Below, one piece after another: positions 8,436 to 17,013 of a stretch of 64,000 bases of DNA (position 1 is its first letter; the number at the start of each line of letters is the position of its first letter). Position numbers and translations under genes: made by a program. The DNA is from Hymenobacter sediminicola (GTDB lineage Bacteria; Bacteroidota; Bacteroidia; Cytophagales; Hymenobacteraceae). Below the pieces are notes generated by a model, which did not search any database, had not been told where the DNA came from, and saw only the letters and a program-made list of their open reading frames with translations. Where the stretch lies: assembly GCF_014250515.1 (NCBI RefSeq), contig NZ_CP060202.1, positions 4,165,501 to 4,229,500 on the forward strand, given 5' to 3'.

Positions 8436-10613
8436 CTACTTGTATGGATTCACGCCCATGTTGTAGAAGGCAAACGACCAGATGTCGGCCCACTCGTCAA
8501 TCTGCAGCTTAGTGCTCTTCCCTGCGCCGTGCCCGGCATTGACGTCTATCCGGATGAGCTGGGGACGCGGGCCGCTATTGGCAGCCTGCAGGGCGGCAGC
8601 ATACTTGAAGGAATGCGCCGGCACCACCCGGTCATCGTGGTCGGCAGTGGTAATCATGGTGGCGGGGTAAGCAGTGCCGGCCTTCAGGTTGTGTAGCGGC
8701 GAGAACCGGTAGAGGTTCTGGAACTGCGCGTAGTTGTCAGAAGTGCCGTATTCGGGCGCCCAGTTCCAGCCAATAGTGAACTTCTGGTAGCGCAGCATAT
8801 CCATTACACCCACCGCCGGGAAAGCCACACCGCACAAGTCGGGGCGCTGGGTCATGACGGCGCCCACGAGCAGGCCCCCATTAGAACCGCCAGCCATAGC
8901 CAGCTTTTCGGTGCTGGTGTAGCCTTGCACTTTCAGATACTCGGCGGCCGCAATGAAGTCGTCGAATACGTTCTGCTTGTTTGGTGTCATGCCGGCTTTG
9001 TGCCAAGCCTCGCCATACTCGCCACCACCACGCAGGTTCGGAATAGCCAGTATGCCGCCGTTTTCCAGCCACAGCATGCGTGCCACCGAGAAGCCTGGCG
9101 TGAGGGAGATATTGAAGCCACCGTAAGCATAGAGGTACGTCGGGTTCTGGCCGTTGAGCTTCACACCTTTTTTATGGGTGATGAACATCGGAATCTTCGT
9201 GCCATCCTTGCTGGCGTAGAACACTTGCGAGGTCAAGTAATCTTCGGGGTTTACATCTACTTTCGGGGCCCGGAATACCGTGCTGGTATTCGAGGCCAAA
9301 TCGTACTTGTAGATGGTGGTCGGGTACGTGAACGAAGTGAAGGCGTAATACACCGTTTTGGAGTCACGCTTGCCACCGAAACCGGAGGCCGTACCAATGG
9401 CCGGCAGCGCCACATCGTGTTTGAACTCGCCCTTCTCCGTATATACTTTGATGAGGCTGCTGGCGTCCTTTAGGTAAGAGGCCACTAAATAGCCCCCCAC
9501 ATGGTCGGCGCCTTCCAGCTTCTCCTGAGTCTGCGGCAGCACCTCTTTCCAGTTGGCTTCCTGCGGCTTCTTCGGGTCGATGAGCACAATGCGGTAGCGG
9601 GGAGCCTTGTAGTTGGTCTGGACCAATAACTGCCCACCCACATTGCCGACTACCGAGTTATTGTGCTCGTAGCTGCTTATGATAGTAGTGAAGCTGTTGG
9701 CCTGCTTGGGGTCAGTCAGGTCGCGCACCAGCAGCCGGTTGCCGTCGGCTTTGCCATCGGTGAGGTACAGCACCAGAAAACGTTCATCTTCGGTGGTGCC
9801 GACCGTGCGGAAACCCAGTGCCATTTTAGGGTCTTCATACACCAGTTTATCGGCGTTCTGGGGCTTGCCAAGTTGATGGTAGTACACTTTGTGGTACTCG
9901 TTTTTGCCGGAAAGCTGGTTTTCGCCGGTCTTGGGTGCATCGTAGCGGCTATAGAAGAAGCCATCCTTATACCAGGCCGCGCCTGATACTTTCACCCACT
10001 GTAGCTCATCGGACAGCGGTTGGCGGGTTTTCAGGTCCAGCACCTTCATTTTCTGCCAGTCGGAGCCGCCGCCGCTGGTCGCGTACGCCATGTAGCGCCG
10101 GTCGTTGGAGAAATACGTTCCTGCTAGCGCGGTAGTGCCATCAGCGGAGAACTTGTTGGGATCGAGCAGAATATCGGGCTGGCCTTCTTGGCCGTCCTGC
10201 TGGGTGTAGAGCACTGCCTGGTTTTGCAGGCCGTCGTTTTTGGAGAAGTAGAGCTGATTGCCTTCCTGTTGCGGAATCCCGAATTTCTCGTAGTTCCAGA
10301 GCTTGGTAAGGCGTTCCTGAATCTGGCCGTGAAACGGAATCTTTCCTAAGTAATCGAAGGTGACTTTGTTTTCTGCCGCTACCCACGCCTTGGTTTCGGG
10401 AGAGTCAAGGTCTTCGAGCCAGCGGTAGGGGTCGGCCACGGAAGTGCCGAAGTAGTCGTCCTTTTGGTCGACCTTCTTGGTATCGGGGTATTTCAAAGGA
10501 TCCGAATAAGGAACAACAACTGATTTATTGGCCGTGGCCGATGTCGGTGACTGAGTGGAGCGACACGAGGCCAATGCAGCCACCGCTACTATGGGTAATA
10601 GGAATTTCTGCAT
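8436..10613 (-). CDS. Prolyl oligopeptidase, S9A family lipoprotein
   Basis: A 725-aa serine peptidase that cleaves short peptides after proline. The N-terminus is a lipoprotein signal with lipobox Cys at about residue 17, so the enzyme probably acts in the periplasm. A beta-propeller gate (about residues 100-450; FGTSVADPYRWLEDLD at its start) precedes an alpha/beta-hydrolase domain. The catalytic triad is visible: Ser577 in GGSNGG, Asp in ADHDDRVV, His695 in GHGAGK. The length matches the family. Expected roles are peptide scavenging or turnover of secreted peptides. It is transcribed divergently from the TonB receptor at 10799. Confidence 0.93.
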   Translation of the reverse strand: MQKFLLPIVAVAALASCRSTQSPTSATANKSVVVPYSDPLKYPDTKKVDQKDDYFGTSVADPYRWLEDLDSPETKAWVAAENKVTFDYLGKIPFHGQIQERLTKLWNYEKFGIPQQEGNQLYFSKNDGLQNQAVLYTQQDGQEGQPDILLDPNKFSADGTTALAGTYFSNDRRYMAYATSGGGSDWQKMKVLDLKTRQPLSDELQWVKVSGAAWYKDGFFYSRYDAPKTGENQLSGKNEYHKVYYHQLGKPQNADKLVYEDPKMALGFRTVGTTEDERFLVLYLTDGKADGNRLLVRDLTDPKQANSFTTIISSYEHNNSVVGNVGGQLLVQTNYKAPRYRIVLIDPKKPQEANWKEVLPQTQEKLEGADHVGGYLVASYLKDASSLIKVYTEKGEFKHDVALPAIGTASGFGGKRDSKTVYYAFTSFTYPTTIYKYDLASNTSTVFRAPKVDVNPEDYLTSQVFYASKDGTKIPMFITHKKGVKLNGQNPTYLYAYGGFNISLTPGFSVARMLWLENGGILAIPNLRGGGEYGEAWHKAGMTPNKQNVFDDFIAAAEYLKVQGYTSTEKLAMAGGSNGGLLVGAVMTQRPDLCGVAFPAVGVMDMLRYQKFTIGWNWAPEYGTSDNYAQFQNLYRFSPLHNLKAGTAYPATMITTADHDDRVVPAHSFKYAAALQAANSGPRPQLIRIDVNAGHGAGKSTKLQIDEWADIWSFAFYNMGVNPYK

Positions 10614-10798
10614 ACGTGGAAATAGCGAGAGAAGAGCCGAAGATAGAGCACCAATCCGGCAATCAGTCTTCGGAGCTACTAAACGTGACTTTACTCGCTG
10701 AAGCGAAGAAATATCAAATTTTATTATTAAGAATTTGTCTAAATAGATTTCCAGGTGTTCCTTTGTTGCTCTTTAGATAAGTTCTAAACAACAGATAA

Positions 10799-13261
10799 AT
10801 GCAACATCTCCGACTACTGGGACTGGCTACTACTCTGCTAGGGTACACCCTAACTGCTCAGGCACAACAAACTACTGCCATCCGGGGCCGGGTTACTACC
10901 TCTGATGGCAACCCGGCAGAAGCCGTTACAGTTGGCTTGAAAGGCCGCAGCCAAGGTACCATCACCAACAGCCGGGGAGAATACGTGTTGGAGCGTGTGC
11001 CAGAGGGCACCTATACGTTGGTCATTTCGGCCATCGGACTGAAGTCGGCGGAGAAAACCGTGAGCGTGAGCAGCGGCCAGAGCATTACGCAGGATTTCAC
11101 GCTGGCTGAAAATGCCGAGCAACTCAGAGAGGTAGTTGTTAGCGGCAACCGCACCAATAAGTTTGCCCGCAAGCAGTCGGAATACGTGAGCAAGATGCCG
11201 CTCAGCAACCTCGAAAACCCGCAGGTATATGCCACGGTAGGCAAAGAGCTGCTGACCGAGCAGTTGGTCTTCACCGTCGACGACGCGACGCGCAACGCTC
11301 CGGGCCTGCAGAAAATGTGGGACGCCACCGGCCGCAGCGGCGACGGCGGCGCCTACTATGCTTCGCGGGGCTTCGTGCTGTCGAGCCAGTTGCGCAACGG
11401 CGTGGCCGGCGCCGTAACCAGCGACATCGACGCGGTGAACCTGGAGAAGCTGGAGCTGATTAAGGGGCCGTCGGCCACGCTGTTCGGCTCGGCCCTGACC
11501 TCTTACGGCGGCCTGATCAACCGCGTGACCAAGAAGCCCACGGATACTTTCGGCGGCGAAATCAACGTGGCGGGCGGCAGCTACGGCTTCCACCGCGTGA
11601 GTGCCGACGTGAACCTGGTGGACCAGAATGCCCCCGCCGACCAGCCCAAGACCCTGGGCTTCCGCCTGAACACGGCCTACACCTACGAGGACAACTTCCA
11701 GAACAAGGGCTACGCGGGTTTCAACAAGAACATTGCCGTGGCCCCGAGCCTGCAGTGGCGCCCGAATGACCGGCTGACCGTCAACCTCGACGCCGAAATC
11801 TACAAGGCTTCGGGGGTGGGTAAGCAGGTCATCTTCTTCTACTTTCCCTCGGCCCAGCTGGGCGCCGACCGCGCCGACAAGCTGCCGCTCGACTACCGGC
11901 AGTCGTACCAGGGCTCGGGGCTGACGCAGGACTCGCGCAGCACCAATCTGTTCGGGCAGGTGCAGTATCGGATTTCGCCGAGCTTCACCTCGACCACGTT
12001 CCTGACCAGCAGCCACAGCTTCAGCAACGGCTTTGGGCCGTACTTCTACCTAGTTCCGGGCGCCGACAATACTACCGGCTCCCTCACGCTGGCCCGCGCC
12101 GACCAATCGACCCAAAACAGCCGCCGGCAGGTCTTTGAAGCCCAGCAGCTGATCAACGGCGACTTCCAAATCGGCAACCTGCGCAACCGCGTGGTGCTGG
12201 GCCTGGACTTCCTGCGCATCGATAACGACCAGGACTTTCTGGGCGGCTACATCGACGCGGTGCCGCTGACGCTGGGCGCCAACGACTACCGCAGCCTCAG
12301 CGGCGACGCCGTACGGGCCAACTACGCCACGACGCCCCCGGCGCACTACCTGGTCGTGACTAAGTCGAACACCTACAGCGCCTTTGCCTCGGACGTGCTG
12401 AACCTGACCGACCAGCTGAGCGTGCTGGCGGCCCTGCGCCTCGACCACTACGACAACAAGGGCGGCATCTACTACACCGAAAACAAGCCCTACTCACAAA
12501 CGACTCTGTCACCGAAATTTGGGGTGGTGTTTCAGCCAGTGAAGGACCGCGTGGCGCTGTTTGCCAACTACCAGAACAGCTTCAAGAACCCCACCAACGG
12601 GGCGTTCATCAACACCAGCGGCCAGCAGCAGACGGCCAAAGTGGAGCAGGCCAACCAGTGGGAAGGCGGCGTGAAGCTGGACGCAGCCGGTGGCCGCGTT
12701 AGCGCCACGCTGAGCTACTACGACGTGCAGGTGAAAGACCTGCTGCGCGCCACGCCGGTAGCACCCAGCAGCCCGACGGCCAACGACGGTATTCCGAACG
12801 CCCAGACCCAGAACGGCACGCAAATGAGCCGGGGCGCCGAGCTGAACCTGACGGCCAATCCCCTGGATGGCCTGAACGTGGTGGCCGGCTTTGCCTACAA
12901 CTTCTCGGAGTGGAAAAACGCCAGCGAGGGGGAAAACGGCCGCCGGCCCAACACAGCTTCCTCGCCGAACCTAGCCAACCTCTGGGTGAGCTACCGGCAG
13001 CCTACCGGCACGCTACGCGGCCTGGGTGCGGGCTTCGGCGGCAACTACGCCAGTGACAACCGCATCGTGAACACGACCACCGACGTGTTTACCCTGCCTA
13101 GCTACACAGTGCTCAACGCTTCCGTGTTCTTCGACCAGCCCAAGTACCGCCTGTCGGCTAAAGTGGACAACCTGACCGACAAGCAGTACTGGACCGGCTA
13201 CACCACCATGAACCCCCAGAAGCTGCGCAGCATCATCGGCAGCGTCGCCTATAAGTTCTAG
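10799..13261 (+). CDS. TonB-dependent siderophore receptor
   Basis: An 820-aa outer-membrane receptor. The signal peptide ends near TAQAQ. A carboxypeptidase-regulatory-like domain follows (about residues 27-105, with GRVTTSDGNPAEAV and GTYTLVISAIGLKS), then the plug (about 125-250, with NAPGLQKMW, SRGFVLSSQLRNGV and LELIKGPSATLFGS) and a barrel of about 570 residues ending YKF. The plug motifs place it with ferric-siderophore receptors of the FhuA/FoxA kind. The next gene encodes a PepSY-TM protein, a common partner that reduces or releases iron from siderophores. From about 11.2 kb onward the codons look more GC-rich and strongly biased than in the N-terminal part. Confidence 0.9.
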   Translation: MQHLRLLGLATTLLGYTLTAQAQQTTAIRGRVTTSDGNPAEAVTVGLKGRSQGTITNSRGEYVLERVPEGTYTLVISAIGLKSAEKTVSVSSGQSITQDFTLAENAEQLREVVVSGNRTNKFARKQSEYVSKMPLSNLENPQVYATVGKELLTEQLVFTVDDATRNAPGLQKMWDATGRSGDGGAYYASRGFVLSSQLRNGVAGAVTSDIDAVNLEKLELIKGPSATLFGSALTSYGGLINRVTKKPTDTFGGEINVAGGSYGFHRVSADVNLVDQNAPADQPKTLGFRLNTAYTYEDNFQNKGYAGFNKNIAVAPSLQWRPNDRLTVNLDAEIYKASGVGKQVIFFYFPSAQLGADRADKLPLDYRQSYQGSGLTQDSRSTNLFGQVQYRISPSFTSTTFLTSSHSFSNGFGPYFYLVPGADNTTGSLTLARADQSTQNSRRQVFEAQQLINGDFQIGNLRNRVVLGLDFLRIDNDQDFLGGYIDAVPLTLGANDYRSLSGDAVRANYATTPPAHYLVVTKSNTYSAFASDVLNLTDQLSVLAALRLDHYDNKGGIYYTENKPYSQTTLSPKFGVVFQPVKDRVALFANYQNSFKNPTNGAFINTSGQQQTAKVEQANQWEGGVKLDAAGGRVSATLSYYDVQVKDLLRATPVAPSSPTANDGIPNAQTQNGTQMSRGAELNLTANPLDGLNVVAGFAYNFSEWKNASEGENGRRPNTASSPNLANLWVSYRQPTGTLRGLGAGFGGNYASDNRIVNTTTDVFTLPSYTVLNASVFFDQPKYRLSAKVDNLTDKQYWTGYTTMNPQKLRSIIGSVAYKF

Positions 13262-13269
13262 TCTTTACC

Positions 13270-13372
13270 CTGTCATCCTGAGCAGCGCGAAGGGTCTTAT
13301 CCTACCTGAACGGTTCTTGTACCAACGACTCGTTCAGACGGAACAAGGTCCTTTGCAAGCTCAGGATGACAG
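13270..13372. repeat. Interspersed palindromic repeat, copy 1
   Basis: The outer arms CTGTCATCCTGAGC and GCTCAGGATGACAG are exact reverse complements. Inner parts (AAGGGTCTTAT against AAGGTCCTTTG) pair imperfectly. It belongs to the same family as the elements at 15308, 16909, 18622 and 22279. It lies between the siderophore receptor and the PepSY gene. Confidence 0.85.
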
Positions 13373-13391
13373 ATTGCTTTTTCTCCACCCC

Positions 13392-14531
13392 ATGAGCACA
13401 TTCAAAAAAACCGTCGGGAAGCTGCACCTGTGGCTGGGGCTGGCCTCGGGGCTAGTGGTGTTTATTGTAAGCCTGACGGGGGCTATTTTCGTGTTTCAGG
13501 ACGACATCCGGGACCTGACGGAACCGTGGCGCAAGGTGGAAGTGCAACAGTCGGCTTACGTGCTGCCCTCCCGACTGCAGGCCGCCGCCCTGGCCCAGCA
13601 CCCGGGCGTGGATGCCGCCACAACCTGGGTCACGTATTTCGGGCCGGAGCGCTCAGCCACGGTGTTTTTCATCGATAAGGACGACCTGCCCATTCAGGTG
13701 TATCTGAACCCCTACACGGGCCAGGTGCTACACGAGCAAAATCTACGCACGCACTTCTTCACTATCATCCAGGAAATCCACATGCACCTTCTGCTACCCG
13801 AAGCGGTGGCGAAATGGGTGGTAGGCATCTCCATTAGCATTTTCGTGGTGATGATGCTGACGGGCTTGGTGCTATGGTGGCCTAAGCGCAAACAGGAACG
13901 CAAGCAGCGCTTCACCATCAAGTGGGGAGCACGCTGGCGGCGTATCAATTACGATTTGCACAACGTGCTGGGCTTCTACGCAGCCAGTATCGGGCTGGTG
14001 CTGGCGCTGTCGGGCTTGTTTATGCTGTATCCGTGGCTGCTGGAGCCACTTGTGCTGGCGGTGGATGGCGGCAAGCCAGCGCCGCAGGAAATCATGAAAA
14101 CCAAGCTCGATACGCTGCAACCCGCCACGGCCGCCACCCAGCCCCTGCCCGATATCGTGTACCGCCAGGTGCGCCGTCTGTCGCCCACCCACGAGATGGT
14201 TCTGCTGGGTCCCACCGGCACGGGCAAGGCCCCCGCGTTCTGCTGGACCTACCAGAAAGCCCTGCACTACTACCACCGCGACGAGTACGCCTTCCACCCC
14301 GTTTCGGGCCAGCTGCTGGAGACGCGCTTCCACGCTACCAAAAGCGCCGGCACCAAGCTCTCCGACATGAACTATGACCTGCACGTAGGCCAGATTCTAG
14401 GCTTCGGCGGCAAAACTGTGGCCTTTCTAGTAAGCCTGATATGTGCCAGCCTGCCCGTCACTGGTACTATTGTGTGGTGGGGCCGGCGCAACAAATCCAA
14501 AAAGAAAAAGCTGCGGCTGCAAGCGGTGTAA
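13392..14531 (+). CDS. PepSY-associated TM protein, probable siderophore-iron reductase
   Basis: A 379-aa inner-membrane protein of the PepSY_TM family. It starts with KLHLWLGLASGLVVFIVSLTG, the typical first helix, and has further helices near IVGISISIFVVMMLTGLVLWW, FYAASIGLVLALSGLFMLY and AFLVSLICASLPVTGTIVWW. Histidines in the helices (LHLW, IHMHLLL, DLHNVLG, DLHVGQ) could bind haem. A periplasmic PepSY-like region lies between helices 1 and 2. Family members beside siderophore receptors reduce ferric siderophores, which fits the upstream TonB receptor. ATG at 13392 was chosen because the longer frame runs back into the palindromic repeat. Confidence 0.85.
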   Translation: MSTFKKTVGKLHLWLGLASGLVVFIVSLTGAIFVFQDDIRDLTEPWRKVEVQQSAYVLPSRLQAAALAQHPGVDAATTWVTYFGPERSATVFFIDKDDLPIQVYLNPYTGQVLHEQNLRTHFFTIIQEIHMHLLLPEAVAKWVVGISISIFVVMMLTGLVLWWPKRKQERKQRFTIKWGARWRRINYDLHNVLGFYAASIGLVLALSGLFMLYPWLLEPLVLAVDGGKPAPQEIMKTKLDTLQPATAATQPLPDIVYRQVRRLSPTHEMVLLGPTGTGKAPAFCWTYQKALHYYHRDEYAFHPVSGQLLETRFHATKSAGTKLSDMNYDLHVGQILGFGGKTVAFLVSLICASLPVTGTIVWWGRRNKSKKKKLRLQAV

Positions 14532-14550
14532 TTGAACTTGTTCAGGCAAA

Positions 14551-14591
14551 AAAGCCCGTCATGCTGAGCTTGCCGAAGCATGACGGGCTTT
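14551..14591. terminator. Bidirectional hairpin terminator, short repeat-family member
   Basis: Arms AAAGCCCGTCATGCT and AGCATGACGGGCTTT pair perfectly around an eleven-base loop. The sequence GTCATGCTGAGCTTGCCGAA matches the left arm of the interspersed palindromic repeats, so this looks like a shortened member used as terminator between converging genes. Confidence 0.8.
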
Positions 14592-14609
14592 CAGCTTCTG
14601 ACTTCTCTC

Positions 14610-15287
14610 CTACTGCATCCGCCCTACCTTCGGAATCACCTGAATCAGGAAGCGTTTGTTGTCACCTTCGCGGCGGCCCTGGTAGCGGCCGGTGCCGTAG
14701 AAGCCGCTGCCCCCAATGATGAGCTCGATGCCCCGGTCCTGGCCGAAATTGAGACCATTCTGCTTCCAGAGGTTGAGCAGGTTGAGGGCTCGGCGGTAGC
14801 TGAGCTGGTAGGTGGTCTGCTCCTCACGGGCGTTGCGCGGGTCGCCTTGAGGATAACGCGCAGCCATACCCTCCACGATGACGAGGTAACGCACGGGCTG
14901 GTCAGTTTTGATGCTCTTGAGCACCATGCGCAGCGTGCGGCCGGCTTGCAGCAGGGCGGGCTTGTAGCTATCCTGGATTTCGTCGCGGCCGGCTTTGAAC
15001 TGCACGGGTACCAGCAGCTCGTGTCGCTCGTTGGTGGGGTCGTAGCGGAAGTAGCGGCCCTCCAGCTGCTGCAATGAGCGGCGGATTTTAGTAATCTGCT
15101 CCAGCTCGGCGGCCTTGGCTTTCAGCTCGCCGTTGGCCTGCTTCAGCTCCCCTTCCCGGTCCTTGAACAGCTTGAAGCTGTACACGAACAGCACCAGCAT
15201 CACCACAAACAAGGACGTCATCAGGTCCACGTAGCTGGGCCAGAAGAAGTCGTTGTTTTGGCGGTTGTTGGACGTGGCGTTGTTCAT
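14610..15287 (-). CDS. MotB/OmpA-like stator protein (ZorB-like)
   Basis: A 225-aa protein with one N-terminal membrane helix preceded by FFWPSYVDLMTSLFVV. Asp21 sits where MotB and ZorB carry their proton-binding aspartate. A coiled-coil segment (about residues 45-75, KANGELKAKAAELEQ) leads to a C-terminal OmpA-like domain with VIVEGMAAR, YQLSYRRALNLLNLW and IELIIGGSG, the part that normally holds peptidoglycan. It should pair with the MotA/TolQ-like protein of the upstream gene to form a proton-driven inner-membrane motor. The OmpA domain lacks the full canonical NxxLSxxRA wording but keeps its pattern. Last gene of the cytoskeletal/motor cluster. Confidence 0.85.
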   Translation of the reverse strand: MNNATSNNRQNNDFFWPSYVDLMTSLFVVMLVLFVYSFKLFKDREGELKQANGELKAKAAELEQITKIRRSLQQLEGRYFRYDPTNERHELLVPVQFKAGRDEIQDSYKPALLQAGRTLRMVLKSIKTDQPVRYLVIVEGMAARYPQGDPRNAREEQTTYQLSYRRALNLLNLWKQNGLNFGQDRGIELIIGGSGFYGTGRYQGRREGDNKRFLIQVIPKVGRMQ

Positions 15288-15307
15288 GGATGTCTTGAAT
15301 CAGGAAC

Positions 15308-15407
15308 TGTCATCCTGAGCGGCACGAGGGACCTTATCACGTTCGGAGTCTTGTTGAACGGTTGCCGTTCTGACGTGATAAGGTCCTTCGCTCCGCTCAG
15401 GATGACA
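15308..15407. repeat. Interspersed palindromic repeat, copy 2
   Basis: Outer arms TGTCATCCTGAGCGG and CCGCTCAGGATGACA are exact complements, and inner arms with GGACCTTATCACGT and ACGTGATAAGGTCC pair too. It lies in the 132-base gap between the MotB-like and MotA-like genes, so it would fold in a shared transcript. Confidence 0.9.
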
Positions 15408-15419
15408 AACGAATTTCAG

Positions 15420-16880
15420 TTACTGCGGCTTCACCCCGCCAAACAGCTTGTCCATAAACCGCTGGAAACGGTTCTTGGACGTGGCTTTTACCAGCACAGT
15501 ATTCAGGTTGGACAGCTCCAGCAGCAGCTTGGCCTGAATCTGGGAATCCACTTCCACTTTGCGCAGCAGTTCGCGCTGGGTGGCCGTTACGTCGCGGCTG
15601 AGGTCGGCTTGCTGCACGTTGAGGTTCTGGAAAGGCTCCAGCTGTTTCAGCAGCTTCTCGAAGACGTTGTCGGCGTTGAGCTTGTCGAAATACTGCTGCC
15701 ACTTCTCGTAGGCCAGCTGGGCCTGGCGCTCGTTCTGAGCCTGGCGCTGGGTCATGATGTCGGCAAGGCCGACGCCGGCCTGGTCGATGTGCTGCTCGGC
15801 GCGGTCCTTGAGGTTGCGCAGCTCCACCTGGTGCTTCTGGAAGAAATCCAGCATCAGCTGCACCGAGTTGTTGTTGCCTCCTATATACTGGCCCAAGTCG
15901 TTGATGCCCTTCTCGAAGCCCCGCAGGCGGTCAAGAATGCTGTTCACAGCCTCGGCCGAATGGAAGCCGTTCTGCAGCATCTCGTTGAGGCGCTGCTGGT
16001 AGCCGGTGAAGGCACTGAACATTTCGGCCGACTCACGCACCTTCTCAAACACCATGATATTGGCCGCCGCCATTTTGTCGTAGCCAATGGTATCGAGGCG
16101 CTCCAGGAAGTCGCTCTGCACCCGGATGTTCTGCGTCACCTTCTCCATGAGCGGGTTGAACAACTCCACCTGGCCCACAAACTGCTGGTTGAAGGCATCG
16201 AGTACCGACTTGAGGTTGGTGAGCGAGCTGGCCATATCGGCGTGCAGCACCGGCAGCAAACGGGCCTGCAGGAAGGTATAATACTGATTCTGGAGCCGGT
16301 CTAGCTGCTCGCGGGCCTGGCGCAGCACGCCGTTGCCGAGCAGCGTGAGCAGCAAGCCCACGAAGGAACCCGTCATGGCAATAAGCACACCGGTAAGGAA
16401 GGGCGTCAGGGCGTTTTCGTCGGATACGCCGTTGCGGGCAATGCCCACGAGGCCCAAAATCACGCCCAGAAACGTGCCCAGCAGCCCCAGATACAAAGGC
16501 GTGGCCACGCTGGCCTGCACCGAGTTGTCGAGCACCTGGCTCTGGCGTTCCGATATGTCTTTTAGGATGCCAAAATCGGCCGCCGCGCCCTTGTTGTGGC
16601 GCAGGTAGTCGTTGGTATCGAGCAGGATTTCCTGAAACTCGGGCGAGGCGTTTTCGGCCTTGATGAGGTTGGAGGCGAAGGATTCGGGCGGGGCGTCTGC
16701 GGCATAGTCTGGCAGGTCGCGGCCATCGGGCAGCACAATCCGGTGCTCCACGCGCAGACTTTCCTTGGGCGGATAGAGCGTTGCCAGCCGCTGGGCATTT
16801 GCACGAGTCAGCAGAAACGTGCGAATCTGCAAGCCCACTACCACGGCTACAACAGCGAATTCAAGAATGATTTCAAGCAT
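15420..16880 (-). CDS. MotA/TolQ/ExbB-like channel protein with long tail (ZorA-like)
   Basis: A 486-aa inner-membrane protein. Helices are visible at about residues 3-23, 127-148 (PLYLGLLGTFLGVILGLVGI) and 160-183 (PFLTGVLIAMTGSFVGLLLTLLG); the last two match the conserved MotA/TolQ/ExbB channel helices. About 300 residues of mostly helical, Gln/Leu/Glu-rich sequence follow (coiled-coil stretches to the C-terminus), much longer than TolQ or ExbB. A long cytoplasmic tail after a MotA-like core is the hallmark of ZorA of Zorya defence systems, but no ZorC, ZorD or ZorE gene is present here. With the MotB-like neighbour it should form a proton-conducting stator or motor. Confidence 0.85.
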   Translation of the reverse strand: MLEIILEFAVVAVVVGLQIRTFLLTRANAQRLATLYPPKESLRVEHRIVLPDGRDLPDYAADAPPESFASNLIKAENASPEFQEILLDTNDYLRHNKGAAADFGILKDISERQSQVLDNSVQASVATPLYLGLLGTFLGVILGLVGIARNGVSDENALTPFLTGVLIAMTGSFVGLLLTLLGNGVLRQAREQLDRLQNQYYTFLQARLLPVLHADMASSLTNLKSVLDAFNQQFVGQVELFNPLMEKVTQNIRVQSDFLERLDTIGYDKMAAANIMVFEKVRESAEMFSAFTGYQQRLNEMLQNGFHSAEAVNSILDRLRGFEKGINDLGQYIGGNNNSVQLMLDFFQKHQVELRNLKDRAEQHIDQAGVGLADIMTQRQAQNERQAQLAYEKWQQYFDKLNADNVFEKLLKQLEPFQNLNVQQADLSRDVTATQRELLRKVEVDSQIQAKLLLELSNLNTVLVKATSKNRFQRFMDKLFGGVKPQ

Positions 16881-16908
16881 AGAACTGTAAATAACGCCAT
16901 TCTCCGTC

Positions 16909-17004
16909 GGTCATCCTGACGAAGGAAGGACCTTAGCATGCCAAAACGAGTCGTTAGTACGAACCGCTTCAACGCGCTAAGGTCCTTCCTTCGTCAGGAT
17001 GACC
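16909..17004. repeat. Interspersed palindromic repeat, copy 3
   Basis: Two 29-base arms (16909-16937 and 16976-17004) are exact reverse complements and contain GTCATCCTGACGAAGG and its complement. The loop is 38 bases. It lies between the MotA-like gene and the bitopic membrane protein gene. Confidence 0.9.
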
Positions 17005-17013
17005 AATTTTGTT

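Noticed and set aside
15258..16304. Long plus-strand ORF of 348 codons
   Set aside because: It lies opposite the MotA-like gene, whose motifs and helices are convincing; the ORF translation is Leu/Gln/His/Val-rich antisense without domain character and starts in a repeat.
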